64,000 bases of DNA from positions 744,001-808,000 of the forward strand of contig CM067106.1 in NCBI GenBank assembly GCA_034008185.1, written 5' to 3'. The DNA is from Gorsachius magnificus (Eukaryota > Chordata > Aves > Pelecaniformes > Ardeidae). Positions 13,201 through 25,200 of this stretch are shown one piece after another. The translations under genes were made by a program, and so were the position numbers. The first letter of the stretch is position 1; the number at the start of each line of letters is the position of its first letter. The notes beneath the pieces were generated by a model, which was not told the origin of the DNA, did no database searches, and saw only the letters and a list, made by a program, of their open reading frames with translations.

Positions 13201-16200
13201 GGAGCCTTGCCTGGGGTGGTCGCACCACTGTCCTTCTCTCCGCGCTGGCCATGCGCTGGCAGACCCAATGGAGGGGCTCACGGATGCGGCACGTGCCCCC
13301 CCTGCACCCCGACCGAACCCTCCCGCCCGCCGTACCCCGTGCGTCGCCAGAACCGCGCGCATGGGAATGAGCAGGCGCTGCTGCAGCACACGGGCTGGGC
13401 CACGTTGCAGAAGTCGCCCGTTCCTCGCGCGTCGTTCGTGTCTGTCGCGATGCTTTACCTGCGGGGACCGTCTCTCAATATGACGCGTGCTTATTTCCGG
13501 TGAGAATCTACGTTACGCAATCCTGCCTCTCGCTCAGGCCCTGGCGGGTACAAATTATCGGGCACGCAAAATACAGAACGGGCTCGTCCCCGCTGGAGGG
13601 GCAACACGCTCCTGCCCCCCGCGGCTCTGTAGGGTCTAAGCGCGTTCTGCCCGGGGTTGCAGGGTGGAGGTGGGCACGTGCGTCGCACGCGGGGCGAGCG
13701 GCGCTCTTAACCTCACTTTCCACTCACTGAGGGCTGAAACTAAAACTGACTCAGGCTGAAAGCAGCTGCAAAAAAAAAAAAAGGAGAAAACAGTTTTTAA
13801 ATGTGAAACTGGGCACAACTGGTAAAAAAAAAAAAAAAAAAAACAAAAGAAAACTTTACTCTTCGTTGTCCCTTTGACATTCCAGGAAACAGGATGTGGT
13901 TGACCTAAACCTAGAGTTGCTTCACCCATAGTTGGGTTTGTGATAGTGAGCAGCGAGTACTCGCAAACGTTGCTTGGTAGAGCAGTCACTCACAGCGACT
14001 CCTGGGCCTCGTCTCAGCCCTGAAAATCTCAGATTTTTCCACAAATCCCAGATCCCAGCCTGGCCGGGGTTGGCAGGGCCCTCGGAGCTCACCCAGTGCC
14101 ACCCCCCCACCCAAGCAGGCTCACCCAGAGCAGGGGGCACAGGACAGCGTCCAGGCGGGGGGTGAAGATCTCCAGAGAAGGAGACTCCACAGCCCCCCTG
14201 GGCAGCCTGGGCCAGGGCTCGGGCACCCTCCCAGGCAAGAAGTTCTTCCTCCCGTTCAACTGGAACCTCTTCTGCTTCAGGTTGTGCCCAGGCCCTTTGG
14301 CCTGGCGCTGGGCACCCCTGGGAAGAGTCTGGCTGCGTCCCCGTGCCCCCCACCCTGGAGATCTTTGTAGGTGGTGATGAGATCCCCTCTCAGCCTGCTC
14401 TGCTCCAGGCTGAACAAGCCCAGCTCCCTCAGCCTTTCCTCCTAGGGGAGATGCCCCAGGCCCCCCATCACCTTGGTTGCCCTTAGGAGCTGGCCCGCCG
14501 TTGGGCACGGTGGCAGGCTGTGCGGCTGCACGGCTGCGTTGGGTCGGCTGCGTAGCACTGGGCTCTATGGGTGTGTAGGAAGGTGCTGATCGCCCACCGG
14601 TGTTTTGGCCGCTGCTGAGCAGCGTTTGCACAGCATCAAGGCTGCATCTCCAACACTCCCCCACCACCACCAGGGGGCTGGGAGGGGGCAAGATCTTGGG
14701 AGGAGATGTAGCCAAGACACCTGACCCAAATCGACCAAAGGGATGTTCATAGAATCATGGAATCATGGAATGGTTTGGGGTGGAAGGGACCCTGAGAGGT
14801 CACCCCGCCCCACCCCCCTGCAGGAGCAGGGACACCTTGAACCAGAGCAGGTTGCCCACAGCCCCGGCCAACCTGGCCTTGGATGTTCCCAGGGATGGGG
14901 CCTCCACCACCGCCCTGGGCAACCCCTCCCGCTCTTTCCCACCCTCATGGCCAAGAATTTCTGCCTTAGATCCAGTTGAAACCCGCCCTGGTTTGCTTTG
15001 AGACCATCCCCCCGTGTCCTGTCCCAGCCGGCCCTGCTAACAAGACCATACTAAAAAGTTCCATTCCTCATGACGTCAGCTCAGATATAAAAACCAAGGG
15101 AAAAGGAGGGAGTGGGGAGGAGCATTCATCTTTTAAGGGTATGAAGAGAGAACGTGCAATTAATGGGCAAGTATTAGGGATATTCTCCCACGGAGCTCCT
15201 TGTCTGGTGTCAACCCAGACACCTTTCAGACCGTCCAAGCCGTGAACATCAACCAATCTTGCCCTACCATCACCTTAAAAATAGACATAAGTGTGAAGAA
15301 GGCTTGGGCGGGCCACCAAAGCCACACTGCTGCTCGCAGTCAGCGCTGAGCAGCGCGGGGCAGTGCTGGGTCCCCTCCCGCGTCAGGAAATGAGCTGGGA
15401 ACGCTCCCACCTTACTGCCCTCCACGGAGCAAATCATTAAGAGTTACGCTGGCCTTGCTCCTGAAAAGTGTTCTGGATGTTTGACTCTAGAGTGGAAGGA
15501 GACCTTGGCCTCTGCTCCCAGGGAAGGGGCAATGGGACGAGGGGCAAGGGCCTCCAGTTGTGCCAGGGCAGGGGGAGGTTGGCCCTGGGGAACAATTCCT
15601 TCCCCAAAGGGCTGTCAGGCGCTGGAAGGGGCTGCCCAGGGAAGGGGGCGAGTCCCCAGCCCGGGGGGGATTTAACAGCCGGGCAGGGGCGGTGCTGAGG
15701 GCCGGGGTTTGGGGGTGGGATGGCAGGGGTAGGGGGACGGCTGGGCTGGGGGAGCTGAAAGGGCTTTGCCAACCCAAACCATTCCCTGATTCCATGATTC
15801 CATGAGATGCTGAAAATGTGTGAAGACACTGGAAGTGCGTGAATGTTTTCACCATGAACCACTGATGTCTGAAGGAGCTGCAAGGAGCCACCCAAGATGG
15901 CCCGTCACGCCTGGGGGACCCGGGGAAGGGATTGGAAAAGCCCAACGATGCAAATAGAGAACAGCAACGCGTACCCAGCACCTGCCCTGCTCAATCGCCG
16001 TAAATCAAGTTTGCACTCAGGGGGTGACCTGAGGCAAGCTGTCACCAAACATGTGGTTTGTCCTGGCAGAGCCACAAACTGCTCGCTATCCAAGGCGTAA
16101 GGAATCCGGGACGCAAGGAATCCAGGGCTAAAAACTCCAAGGCGTAACAACTCCAAGGCATAACGAATCCAAGATGTAAAAATCCAAGATGTAAGGACTC

Positions 16201-19200
16201 CAAGGCGTAACGACTCCAAGGCATAAGAATCCCAAGATGTAAGGACTCCAAGGCGTAACGACTCCAAGGCATAACGAATCCAAGATGTAAGGACTCCAAG
16301 GGTAACGACTCCAAGCCTAAGGACTCCAAGGCATAAAGAATCCAAGATGTAAGGACTCCAAGGCGTAACGACTCCAAGGCCTAAGGACTCCAAGCATAAA
16401 GAATCCAAGATGTAACGAAACCAAGATGTAACAAATCCAAGACATAAGGAATCCAAGGCATAAGGAATCCAAGGTGTAAGGAATCCAAGGTGTATGAATT
16501 TAATTTGAACCCTAACGACTCTTGTTACTCAGCATGGACAGACGTCATTAATTTCTCTTGTTTACTGCCCGCAGAGGGTTGTACAACAGGAAGGGGTGAC
16601 TCAACTCGCACGGCACTGCTGATGGGCGAAACGAACCCTTCTGCTGTTGAAAGCAGCTACTGTCAGGCACCGTATGATAAGTGCGAGCCTCGGCTTTGCA
16701 CCAGGCTTCCGCTTCATCTCACGACGATAACGTTGTAGGTAATACTAAAAAAAGGGGAAGGGTGGAAAAACTGGGCGCTAAAAGTGTTCCTGGCCTTGCT
16801 GGGGCTGATGTTCTTAGCTCCTCGCAAGGTTAAAGATGCGCTTCCCAACACACAGTCCCTGCTGTCGAGCAGGATTCGTCCCATCTCTTCCAAAATCTTT
16901 CCAGCAGCTTTTTGGCATGCGCGGGCCTGAGCCGAAGGGTTCACGTGCCTTGTTCGTATCTCGCCGAGGAAATGAATCGCCTCGCTCTTTGTTGTCGTCA
17001 GTCAGCCGTCCATCAGATGCCGTCAAGGTGTCCCGTCCCGATGAGCCGCGCGCTCCTGATTGCTAACGATGTCAACATCTGTACGCGTTTCCCTGTGCTG
17101 GAGGGAGGATGGAGCCCCTGCGCCTGCAGTGGCTCCCATCAACACCCAGGAACAAATCCACCTTCTGCATCCCAAAAGCCCTTTGCCTTGACCAGGGAGG
17201 ATTAGGCTGTGGCACTGGGATACAGGACCGGAACAGCCTCCGGCTCAGCCCCTTGTCCGTTCACCACAACTCTGCAGCCTTAGTTATAAACGGACGGTCC
17301 AGTTTAAAACCGGTTGGCTTACTAGGTCACCCAATGACAACTGGAACGCTGATCTAGAAACTAACCCTTCTGGAGATTAAAAACCATCTTGAAGGCCAGC
17401 ATATCCTTATTCTTCTCATCCTAGACAATTCCAGCAGAAACCTCTTCCAGTGTCAGCACCTGCATCCCGAAGGAGAGTGTCTCTGCACAGCCAACGCTCA
17501 TGCCGGAGCGGGCCAGCTGCCATGTGAGGTCCTGCCCCATCATTGGATGGACAAGACCGTCGTCTCCTCTGCATCATCGACCTTCTGGAATGGACATCGT
17601 CTCTCTGCACTTCTGCAAAGCCTTCGACACGGTCCCCCCAACATCCTTCTCTCTACATTGGAGAGCTGTGGATTGGATGGGTGGACTGTTGGGTGGGTGA
17701 GGGATTGGCTGGATGGTCGCATCCAGAGGGCAGTGGTCAACGGCTTGATGTCCGGATGGAGACCGGTGACGAGTGGTGTCCCTCAGGGGTCCCTACTGGG
17801 ACCGGCGCTGTTTAATGTCATCATCAATGACATAGACAGCGAGGTCGAGCGCACCCTCAGCAAGGCTGCAGGTGACCCCAAGCTGGGTGGTGCGGTTGAT
17901 ACACCAGAAGGACGGGACGGCATCCAGAGGGACCTGGCCAAGCTGGAGAGGGGGGGGAGGACCCGGACAGCAGGGCCCGGGGGGGCCCCCCCCGGTGGGA
18001 ATCACTGGAAGGGGTTGCCCAGGGCGGTGGTGGAGGCCCCATCCCTGGGAACATCCAAGGCCAGGTTGGCCGGGGCTGTGGGCAACCTGCTCTGGTTCAA
18101 GGTGTCCCTGCTCCTGCAGGGGGGTGGGGCTGGGTGACCCCTAGGGTTCCCTTCCAACCCAAACCATTCCATGATTCTTTCGAAAGCCGACCGCTCGCCT
18201 CTGCTTTTTGCCACCGGTCCGGGGAGAGGCAGCTCCCACAGCGGCGGGCGTGCAGAGCGCCGAGGGTATTTTTAGCAGGAGCAGCTCTCGTTCCACCCTT
18301 TCAGCAGCAGCATCACTTCCCTTGCAGCCGCAGTTACCGTGACGGGAGGTGAGCGTCTAAAACCCTCGTTCAGCGTTGGCACCGTTGCCAAACCTTGGTA
18401 TCACCAGCCCCTTCCCGGCAGCGCCTTCCTCTTCCCTACACTTCCCAACACAACGGCTGAATCTTTCCACCGGGGGCCAAACCTCCCATTTCTGCGTAAG
18501 TGGAAAATCCTCCGCACTGCCAAGCCGCGCCGCTGCTCGAACCACGGAACTCCGAACGCCCTCAAATCAGCGCCTGCCACTCATCCTGCGCGAAATCCTC
18601 CCTTTTTCACCCAGAGACCCCCCCCTGCCCCCGGCGAGACAATGTTTTGTGGCCGGCAGCAAAGGGCGCTGCTCTGGCTGCCAGCACTGGCGTCTCCATC
18701 TGTCTGAGGAATGAGTTTTGGGATGAAATAACCCAAGTTCCTTGATGACGGCTTTGCGAAACCCAGCCCGCGCTTCCCATCCGTGTCCCGTCCCCCCCCC
18801 AATTTCTCCTTTGCCTCCTTCAGTGGAACAATGACCCTGGCGAAAAAATTGAATTTATGGCTCAGCCGAGGAGGTCGGGACCTCGACGGAACGGTGCGAT
18901 CACCCGCAGCAGACAGGAAACATGAGCAAGGTCAGCCGTCTTAAATAGCAGGACGGGTTAACGAGGGGATTAACGAATCATATCGGGGAGGTGGGGGGGA
19001 GGAGAATTTCCACGTCACACGTCAATTCGTGGAGAAAGAAGGTGCCACACGCTGTGGACATCCCCACCATGTCCGCCAGCGGGAGCCGAGCGCAGGGGCC
19101 TTCATTCATGACATAAAACCGGGGCAATCGGCAACCGTAGAGGAAAATATTGATGAACCAAGCCCATCAGGGCAGGCGGGAGCCCCCTGCCACGCGCCGG

Positions 19201-22200
19201 CCCTTCATCACCCTCCCTTTTCAAGCAAGGAAAGCGCAACCGCGTCAAACTTCGGGCCGCGTCTTCCTTTCAGCATCATGGATAAGCGAAGGTTGGCAAC
19301 GGCGCCGAGGATTTTGCCTGGCAGCGAAGCGCAGCGGATGCCTGCGGTGCTGGAAAGCGGTAAAAGGACCTCCCAGGTCGCAAGACAAGGCTGAACCCAG
19401 GGCGCTTGCTGGCTGAAAAATAAGACTGGAGGAAATCATTCAAACCGCTCCTTTTGCTTTTGCTGAAGAGCTGGGAAATCATAGAATCATGGAATGGTTT
19501 GGGGTGGAAGGGACCCCGAGAGGTCACCCAGCCCCACGCCCCTGCAGGAGCAGGGACACCTTGAACCAGAGCAGGTTGCCCACAGCCCCGGCCAACCTGG
19601 CCTTGGATGTTCCCAGGGATGGGGCCTCCACCACCGCCCTGGGCAACCCCTCCTGCTCTTTCCCACCCTCATGGCCAAGAATTTCTGCCTTAGATCCAGT
19701 CGAAACCCGCCCTGGTTTGCTTTCAAACCCCCTGCAAGGAGCAGGGACACCGTTAACCGGATCAGATTGCCCACAGCCCCGTCCGTAATAACCCTCGGCA
19801 GATGCAATCTTGTTGATGAAAGGCGCCCAGTGGGTACGGCCCCCTTGGGGTTCCTCAAGGGTGTTGGAGCTCTACAGGCAGGTCACCTTCTCCAGGTGGT
19901 CACCTCCATCTTTAATGGACGTGTGGGGTTGTTCAGAGGGCTCTCAGAAACAGATCCCTGCTTTTTGGTGGGTTAATTTGTATTGGGTTTGTGTGGCGAG
20001 GGTTTGGTAGCCGGGGGGCTATGGGGGTGGCTTCTGGGAGAAGCTGCCCGAAGTTTTCCCCATGCCCGCCGTTGGCCAAGGCCAAGCCCATCGGTGCCAG
20101 CGGAAGCGCCTCTGGGATAACGTATTTAAGGAGGGACAAAACCGGCTGCGGCTCGGTAGCCGGAGAGAGAAGAGAAGGGAGAGGATGGGAGAGGAGCAGC
20201 CCTGCAGGCACCAAGGGCAGGGAGGAAGAGGAAGAGCTCCAGGTGCCGGAGCGCAGATTCCCCTGCAGCCCGTGATGAAGACCACAGTGGGGCAGGCTGT
20301 GCCCCTGCAGCCCATGGGGGGCCCATGGTGGAGCAGAGCCCCCCCCTGCAGCCGGGGGAGAGGGGCCGGGGGGGGGGGCAAGACTTTGGGGACCCTGGGG
20401 GAGGAGCCCACACCGAGGCAGGTTTGGTGGCCAGGCTGGGGACCCCACGGGGACCCACACTGGAGCCGTTGGCTCCCGAGGGGCTGCACCCCCTGGGAGG
20501 GAGGGACCCACGCTGGAGCAGTTCCCGGAGGACTGTCTGCTGTGGGGGGACCCCAGGCTGGAGCAGGGGAAGAGGAGGAGGAGGAAGAAGCGGCAGGGAC
20601 AGCATGGGGTGAACGGACCCCAACCCCCATCCCCGTCCCCCTGCGCCACTGGGGGGGAGGAGGGAGAGAAACTGGGGGTGAAGTTGAGCCTGGGAAGAAG
20701 GGAGGGGTTTTACAGTTCAGCAATTGGCAATAAATTAAATTAATTCCATCAAGCTGGGCCTGTTTTGCCTGTGACGGTAACTGGGGAATGATCCCTCCCT
20801 GTCCTCATCCCCACCCAGGAGCCTCTGGATCTTCTCCCCTCTGCCCGGTTAAAGAGGGGAGCGATGGAGCGGCTCTGGGTGGGCACCAGCACCCAGTCAG
20901 GCTCAAACCACCCCAAGATTATGTTCCGCAAGAGCCGCCCTGTCTCATCCTTGCCACGTTATTTATTGAAAACAATGAATTTTCAATGACAATTTTGAGC
21001 GGCTGCTCGCTCGGGCGGGTATTTAATTACGCACGCGTCTTCCCCTGGAATGAATTGCAGCAACAGGTAAAATATCGGAGCGGAGGTTTCCCCCAAGAGC
21101 GATGCAAAACCACTTCAAGTGCCAAGGTCACCCCCTCTCATCATTAAAATGACCAGACTTGTGGCATCGCCTCTCCTAAAACTCTTGACAAGAGCCAGAT
21201 TTTTGGCCAAGTCACGAGGCGGCCGGTTGTTAACGGAGCCTTCAAGCGGCCTCAGAAATGGTTTTGCCTCCACGGCAGCGCGGGGCTGAACTTCTGCAAA
21301 CGCGGCAGCAGCTGCCCCCATCACCGGGGGGGTGGAAGCCTCTGCCCCAAAAAGGGGGAAAAGGGCGGGGGGCGCAAGCCCCAACGCCGGGGAGAGAGGA
21401 GCTCTGCGAGCTCCGGGTCCACGGAAAGGGGAAGGAGCGGAAACAGGCTCGCCCCCAGCACGGCGCGCAACGCTGGGCAGCAAGCACGTCGGCTGGGACG
21501 CGGGGGCGTGCGGGCGCTGCCGAGGGCATGGAAGAGCTTTGGGGGGCAGAAAATGAGCCGGGCGCTACGGTTCCCAAACAAACTTGGCTTCCTCAGCTTC
21601 TCAGGGACACCAAGCTGTCCTTTACCCATCCCTGGGGGTGATCCCAAGCTATAGAAACCCCACCGAGGGGTTTTTGGTTTTCATGGTGGTGACGAGGCCC
21701 GGCCGCTGGAAGGCGAGCTGGAATAATTTTTCTAGCTCCGAGGATGACGACGCGGGGGAAGGATGCGTCATCTGTGTCCCCTTGATCACACAGACCCTCA
21801 GATTAATTTTTGTCCCCCCTCTCTGAAGCCCCTTGGTGACGTGGGGGCTCTGGCAGGGGGAGGGTTCATGCTTTTGGGTGGTACGGAGACCCCTTCGGTG
21901 CTCGCTTGGTGCACGTTACTCCGCTCCGGCCTGATTACTGCCGTAATTAAGGCTGTCGCCTTCGGGAACGAGGACTCGGGGCAGAGTTTTTGGCAGAGGG
22001 ACCTGAGCCGATGCCACCCAAGCGCCGGCGTTACGTAGTTCCCGTCCCTCAGGGGAAAACACTGCGCCTTCTGCCTGCGGAGGAAGGGGCTCGCACCCTT
22101 TCCTCTTACCTACGGCAACGTTGGGTACGAGCCCATCGCCTCATCCTGTCCATCGGGGACTTTAGGGAATGGAAGAGCTGGGATCCTCATGGAAATCCCA

Positions 22201-25200
22201 GGTAGAGGAGCTTAGGGGCTGGTTTTTAGCCCTAGGTGGCTCCCCGGCTGATCCGCGTCATGCGCCGCATCATGCCCCCCCCCTCCCCCAAAAACCTACC
22301 GCAACAAAGAGCGCCAACGGTTGTTTCAAACGCCATGGACGTACCGCTCACTTCTGGGTCTCCCATGGCTGAATCCTCGGTGCTTTGGGCTGGAAGTGGC
22401 CGAATCCCAAATTACCTGGCGCTGATCCCGCAGCCGAACGAAGCGAAACGCAAATCCCCCCCACCCCGGGGCTCAGACCCGAGGCAAAGAAATCAGCCAG
22501 CGGCCCATGATCGTTGCGCGCGAAGACGCCGATGCCGTTCCCCTGAAATAACGGGCAGAAGGGCCCGGCGGCGAGCAGGGCCGCCGGAGCCGAATCTTGC
22601 TGTAGCTGCACTTCCGCGAGAGGAAGCGGCGCGCGGCGTGCAGCGGTTTGATGCCATTTGCATAACTCGTGGTAAATAGCGGAGAAGGGACCGTTCCCCA
22701 GCCTCCCCGGCTTCGCTGTTCGCAGCCATGGCGGTGGCCCCGGGGTTCTTCATTACCTGGAGAAGCGCCCACCACTTCCTAATTAACGCCCGCGCTTCCA
22801 AAGGTGCTGAGCGAAGCGTCGAGGAGCTGCCAGCGGCGAAGGGGAAATGGCCGGCGCGTCCAAAACGGGGATGGAAAATGGGAAAGGGTGAGCGTCGCGG
22901 GCAGGAGCCGCCGTTCCTCCGCTCTCCACGCCGTGGGGGGGGGGTCACGGAGCCTTCTCAGAAATCACAGCCCCGCTTCTGCTCAGCCAACCCAAAAATC
23001 GACTTTTTTTTTTTTTTTTTTTTTTGAGGGTTTCTTTCTTAAGTAACAACAGGCCTTGATTTTGGTAGGTTGTCAATGAGCTATGGCAAAATCCATCGCT
23101 GGCGGCGATCGCCCCCTGCTCCTGCAGGGGGGTGGGGCTGGGTGACCTCTAGGGGTCCCTTCCACCCCAAATCATTCCATGATTCTATGATTCTATGAAG
23201 GCAGAGGGGAGGGAAGGATCGGTGTGAAAGTGGCGCCGCAGTTCCTGCACTTCCCTTCCCTCCGGCTCCCTGCTGAGAGTCTGAAGCTCTGGCTCCGCTC
23301 ATGCACAATATTGGGACAGGACGTTGGGTTCTTCCTCCTGAAGCTCATCCGCCCCCCAAAACAAAGCCCGGGAACCCCCCTGCTTCTCCTCTGAGGAGGC
23401 AGAGACTGGTTCTCAGGTGAGGATTTTCCACCAGATACCTGAACTCCTACGATGGACACGTGCGAAACCGGGAGAGAAAGAGCGTTAAGGGTTCGCATTC
23501 AAACCACCAAACCAAGGCCAGCGCGGCGGAGGGCGCTGCCCTCACCTCCCAGAGCCCGGTAACGGGTTCTTAATTTGCACGCGGCGCCTGCAGACCCCCA
23601 AGGGCTGCGTCAGTGAGCGATCGCAACCGTTCAGTGGGGCAGCCTAATCCTAAAAAAATCCTAAAATAAAAATTCTAAAAAAAACCAGGATTCAGCACCG
23701 AGAGACACCTGCTCTCTCCCACAGGCACAACCGAGCCTGGAGCAGCTCCCCCAGGGCCTCGTGTTCCCGGTTTTGGGCTTCACCACCCAAACGTGCGGCG
23801 TCTTTGTTGGTGGGAAAGGAGCCAGAGAGGAGCAGTTTGCCAGGGCAAGCGCCACCCTCCATGGAAAGGCTCTCACGCCGGAGCCTTCCTCGCCCTTTCA
23901 CGCCTTTAGAAAAGCACCATCTGCCCTAACGGGGGGATCCAGAGACGAATTCGCCTTCACGATCACTGACTTGGGCAGCTATAGGCGCCGTCCAGGCATA
24001 TGGACACCCCCCGGGTGTCAGGGCTGAGCCCGCTGTGAAAGGTTTCCACCGCCGCCTCTACAGAGCTTGGAGGTTACGGATTTACCGTTGATACTGGTGA
24101 TAAGGGTTGCTACGGCCGGCTGGATGGCGTCCCCAGCCAACGCAGGGTACGTGGTCAGGAAGGAGGAGATGGCATCCAGTAGCTCTGGCAGTTTGGCTTC
24201 AACAGAAGCTGAAATAACTTCTCCTAAAATTAAGAAGGGGAAAAATGACAATGTTTTTTTGCATGCATAAACTCTTATCCCCTCTTATCTCCCAGGATAA
24301 GCCCAACGGCACAGGAGCCCGGCTGTTCCTAAACACTCCCGTTCTGTGCGAGATGGCAAATACCAAACCCTGAAGACCGAAGCAAGCAAAAAAACCCCCC
24401 ATGCGGTGATGGGCAGGACGTGGAAATCACCCAATCATTGAATCATGGAGTTGTTTCAGTTGGAAAAGACCTTTAAGATCATCATCAAGCCCAACCGCCC
24501 CACCGGTCCTGAGTGCCCAGGGCCAGGACCCTCAAGGAGGCTCCACGCTGACTTTTGCCTGGCTCCTACTCCACGAGACCATGCGTTGCATATCCTCGTG
24601 CCTTTGCATCCAAACGCTGACATCCAAGGGGAAAACATGCGTCCTGAAGCCGGGCACTCGGAAAGACGCTCGGCGCAGGAGCCCGGCCCAGGCACGTGCA
24701 GCCCCGGCGTGGTTTGGGGCGTGTTCAGAGCAAACATCTTGCGAAGCTGAGGGCGCCACCGCGGTTACGAGTTCCCTCGAGAAGCGTGGCCAACCCAACT
24801 TGTTCGGCGCTCCTGGGGTGAGGCGGTCACCGTGACCTAGAGCTACGGCTTGGAGCTGTGGGTGGGGAGACTGGGATCATAGAATCACGGAATGGGTTGG
24901 GGTGGAAGGGACCCCGAGAGGTCACCCAGCCCCACGCCCCTGCAGGAGCAGGGACACCTTGAACCAGAGCAGGTTGCCCACAGCCCCGGCCAACCTGGCC
25001 TTGGATGTTCCCAGGGATGGGGCCTCCACCACCGCCCTGGGCAACCCCTTCCAGTGATTCCCACCGGGTAGGGTTGGGCCTTGGGGGCTGCCAGCGCCCA
25101 TGGCCGGCTCATGGGCAGCTTTTCGTCCCCCAGCACCCCAGGTCCCTCTGGGCAGGGCTGCTCTCCACCCCCTCACCCCCCAGCCCCCGTCGGGGGCTGC

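Noticed and set aside
15905..16456. Leucine-rich repeat-like protein ([18 protein letters not shown] type) on the minus strand
   Set aside because: It is the translation of a short-unit minisatellite.
16714..16944. Minus-strand frame [20 protein letters not shown] as a possible exon
   Set aside because: No convincing acceptor and donor in phase with the GMIP exons and no family match.
17547..18137. Reverse transcriptase-like frame as a gene
   Set aside because: It is a CR1 LINE remnant with changed catalytic residues, not a host gene or a retron.
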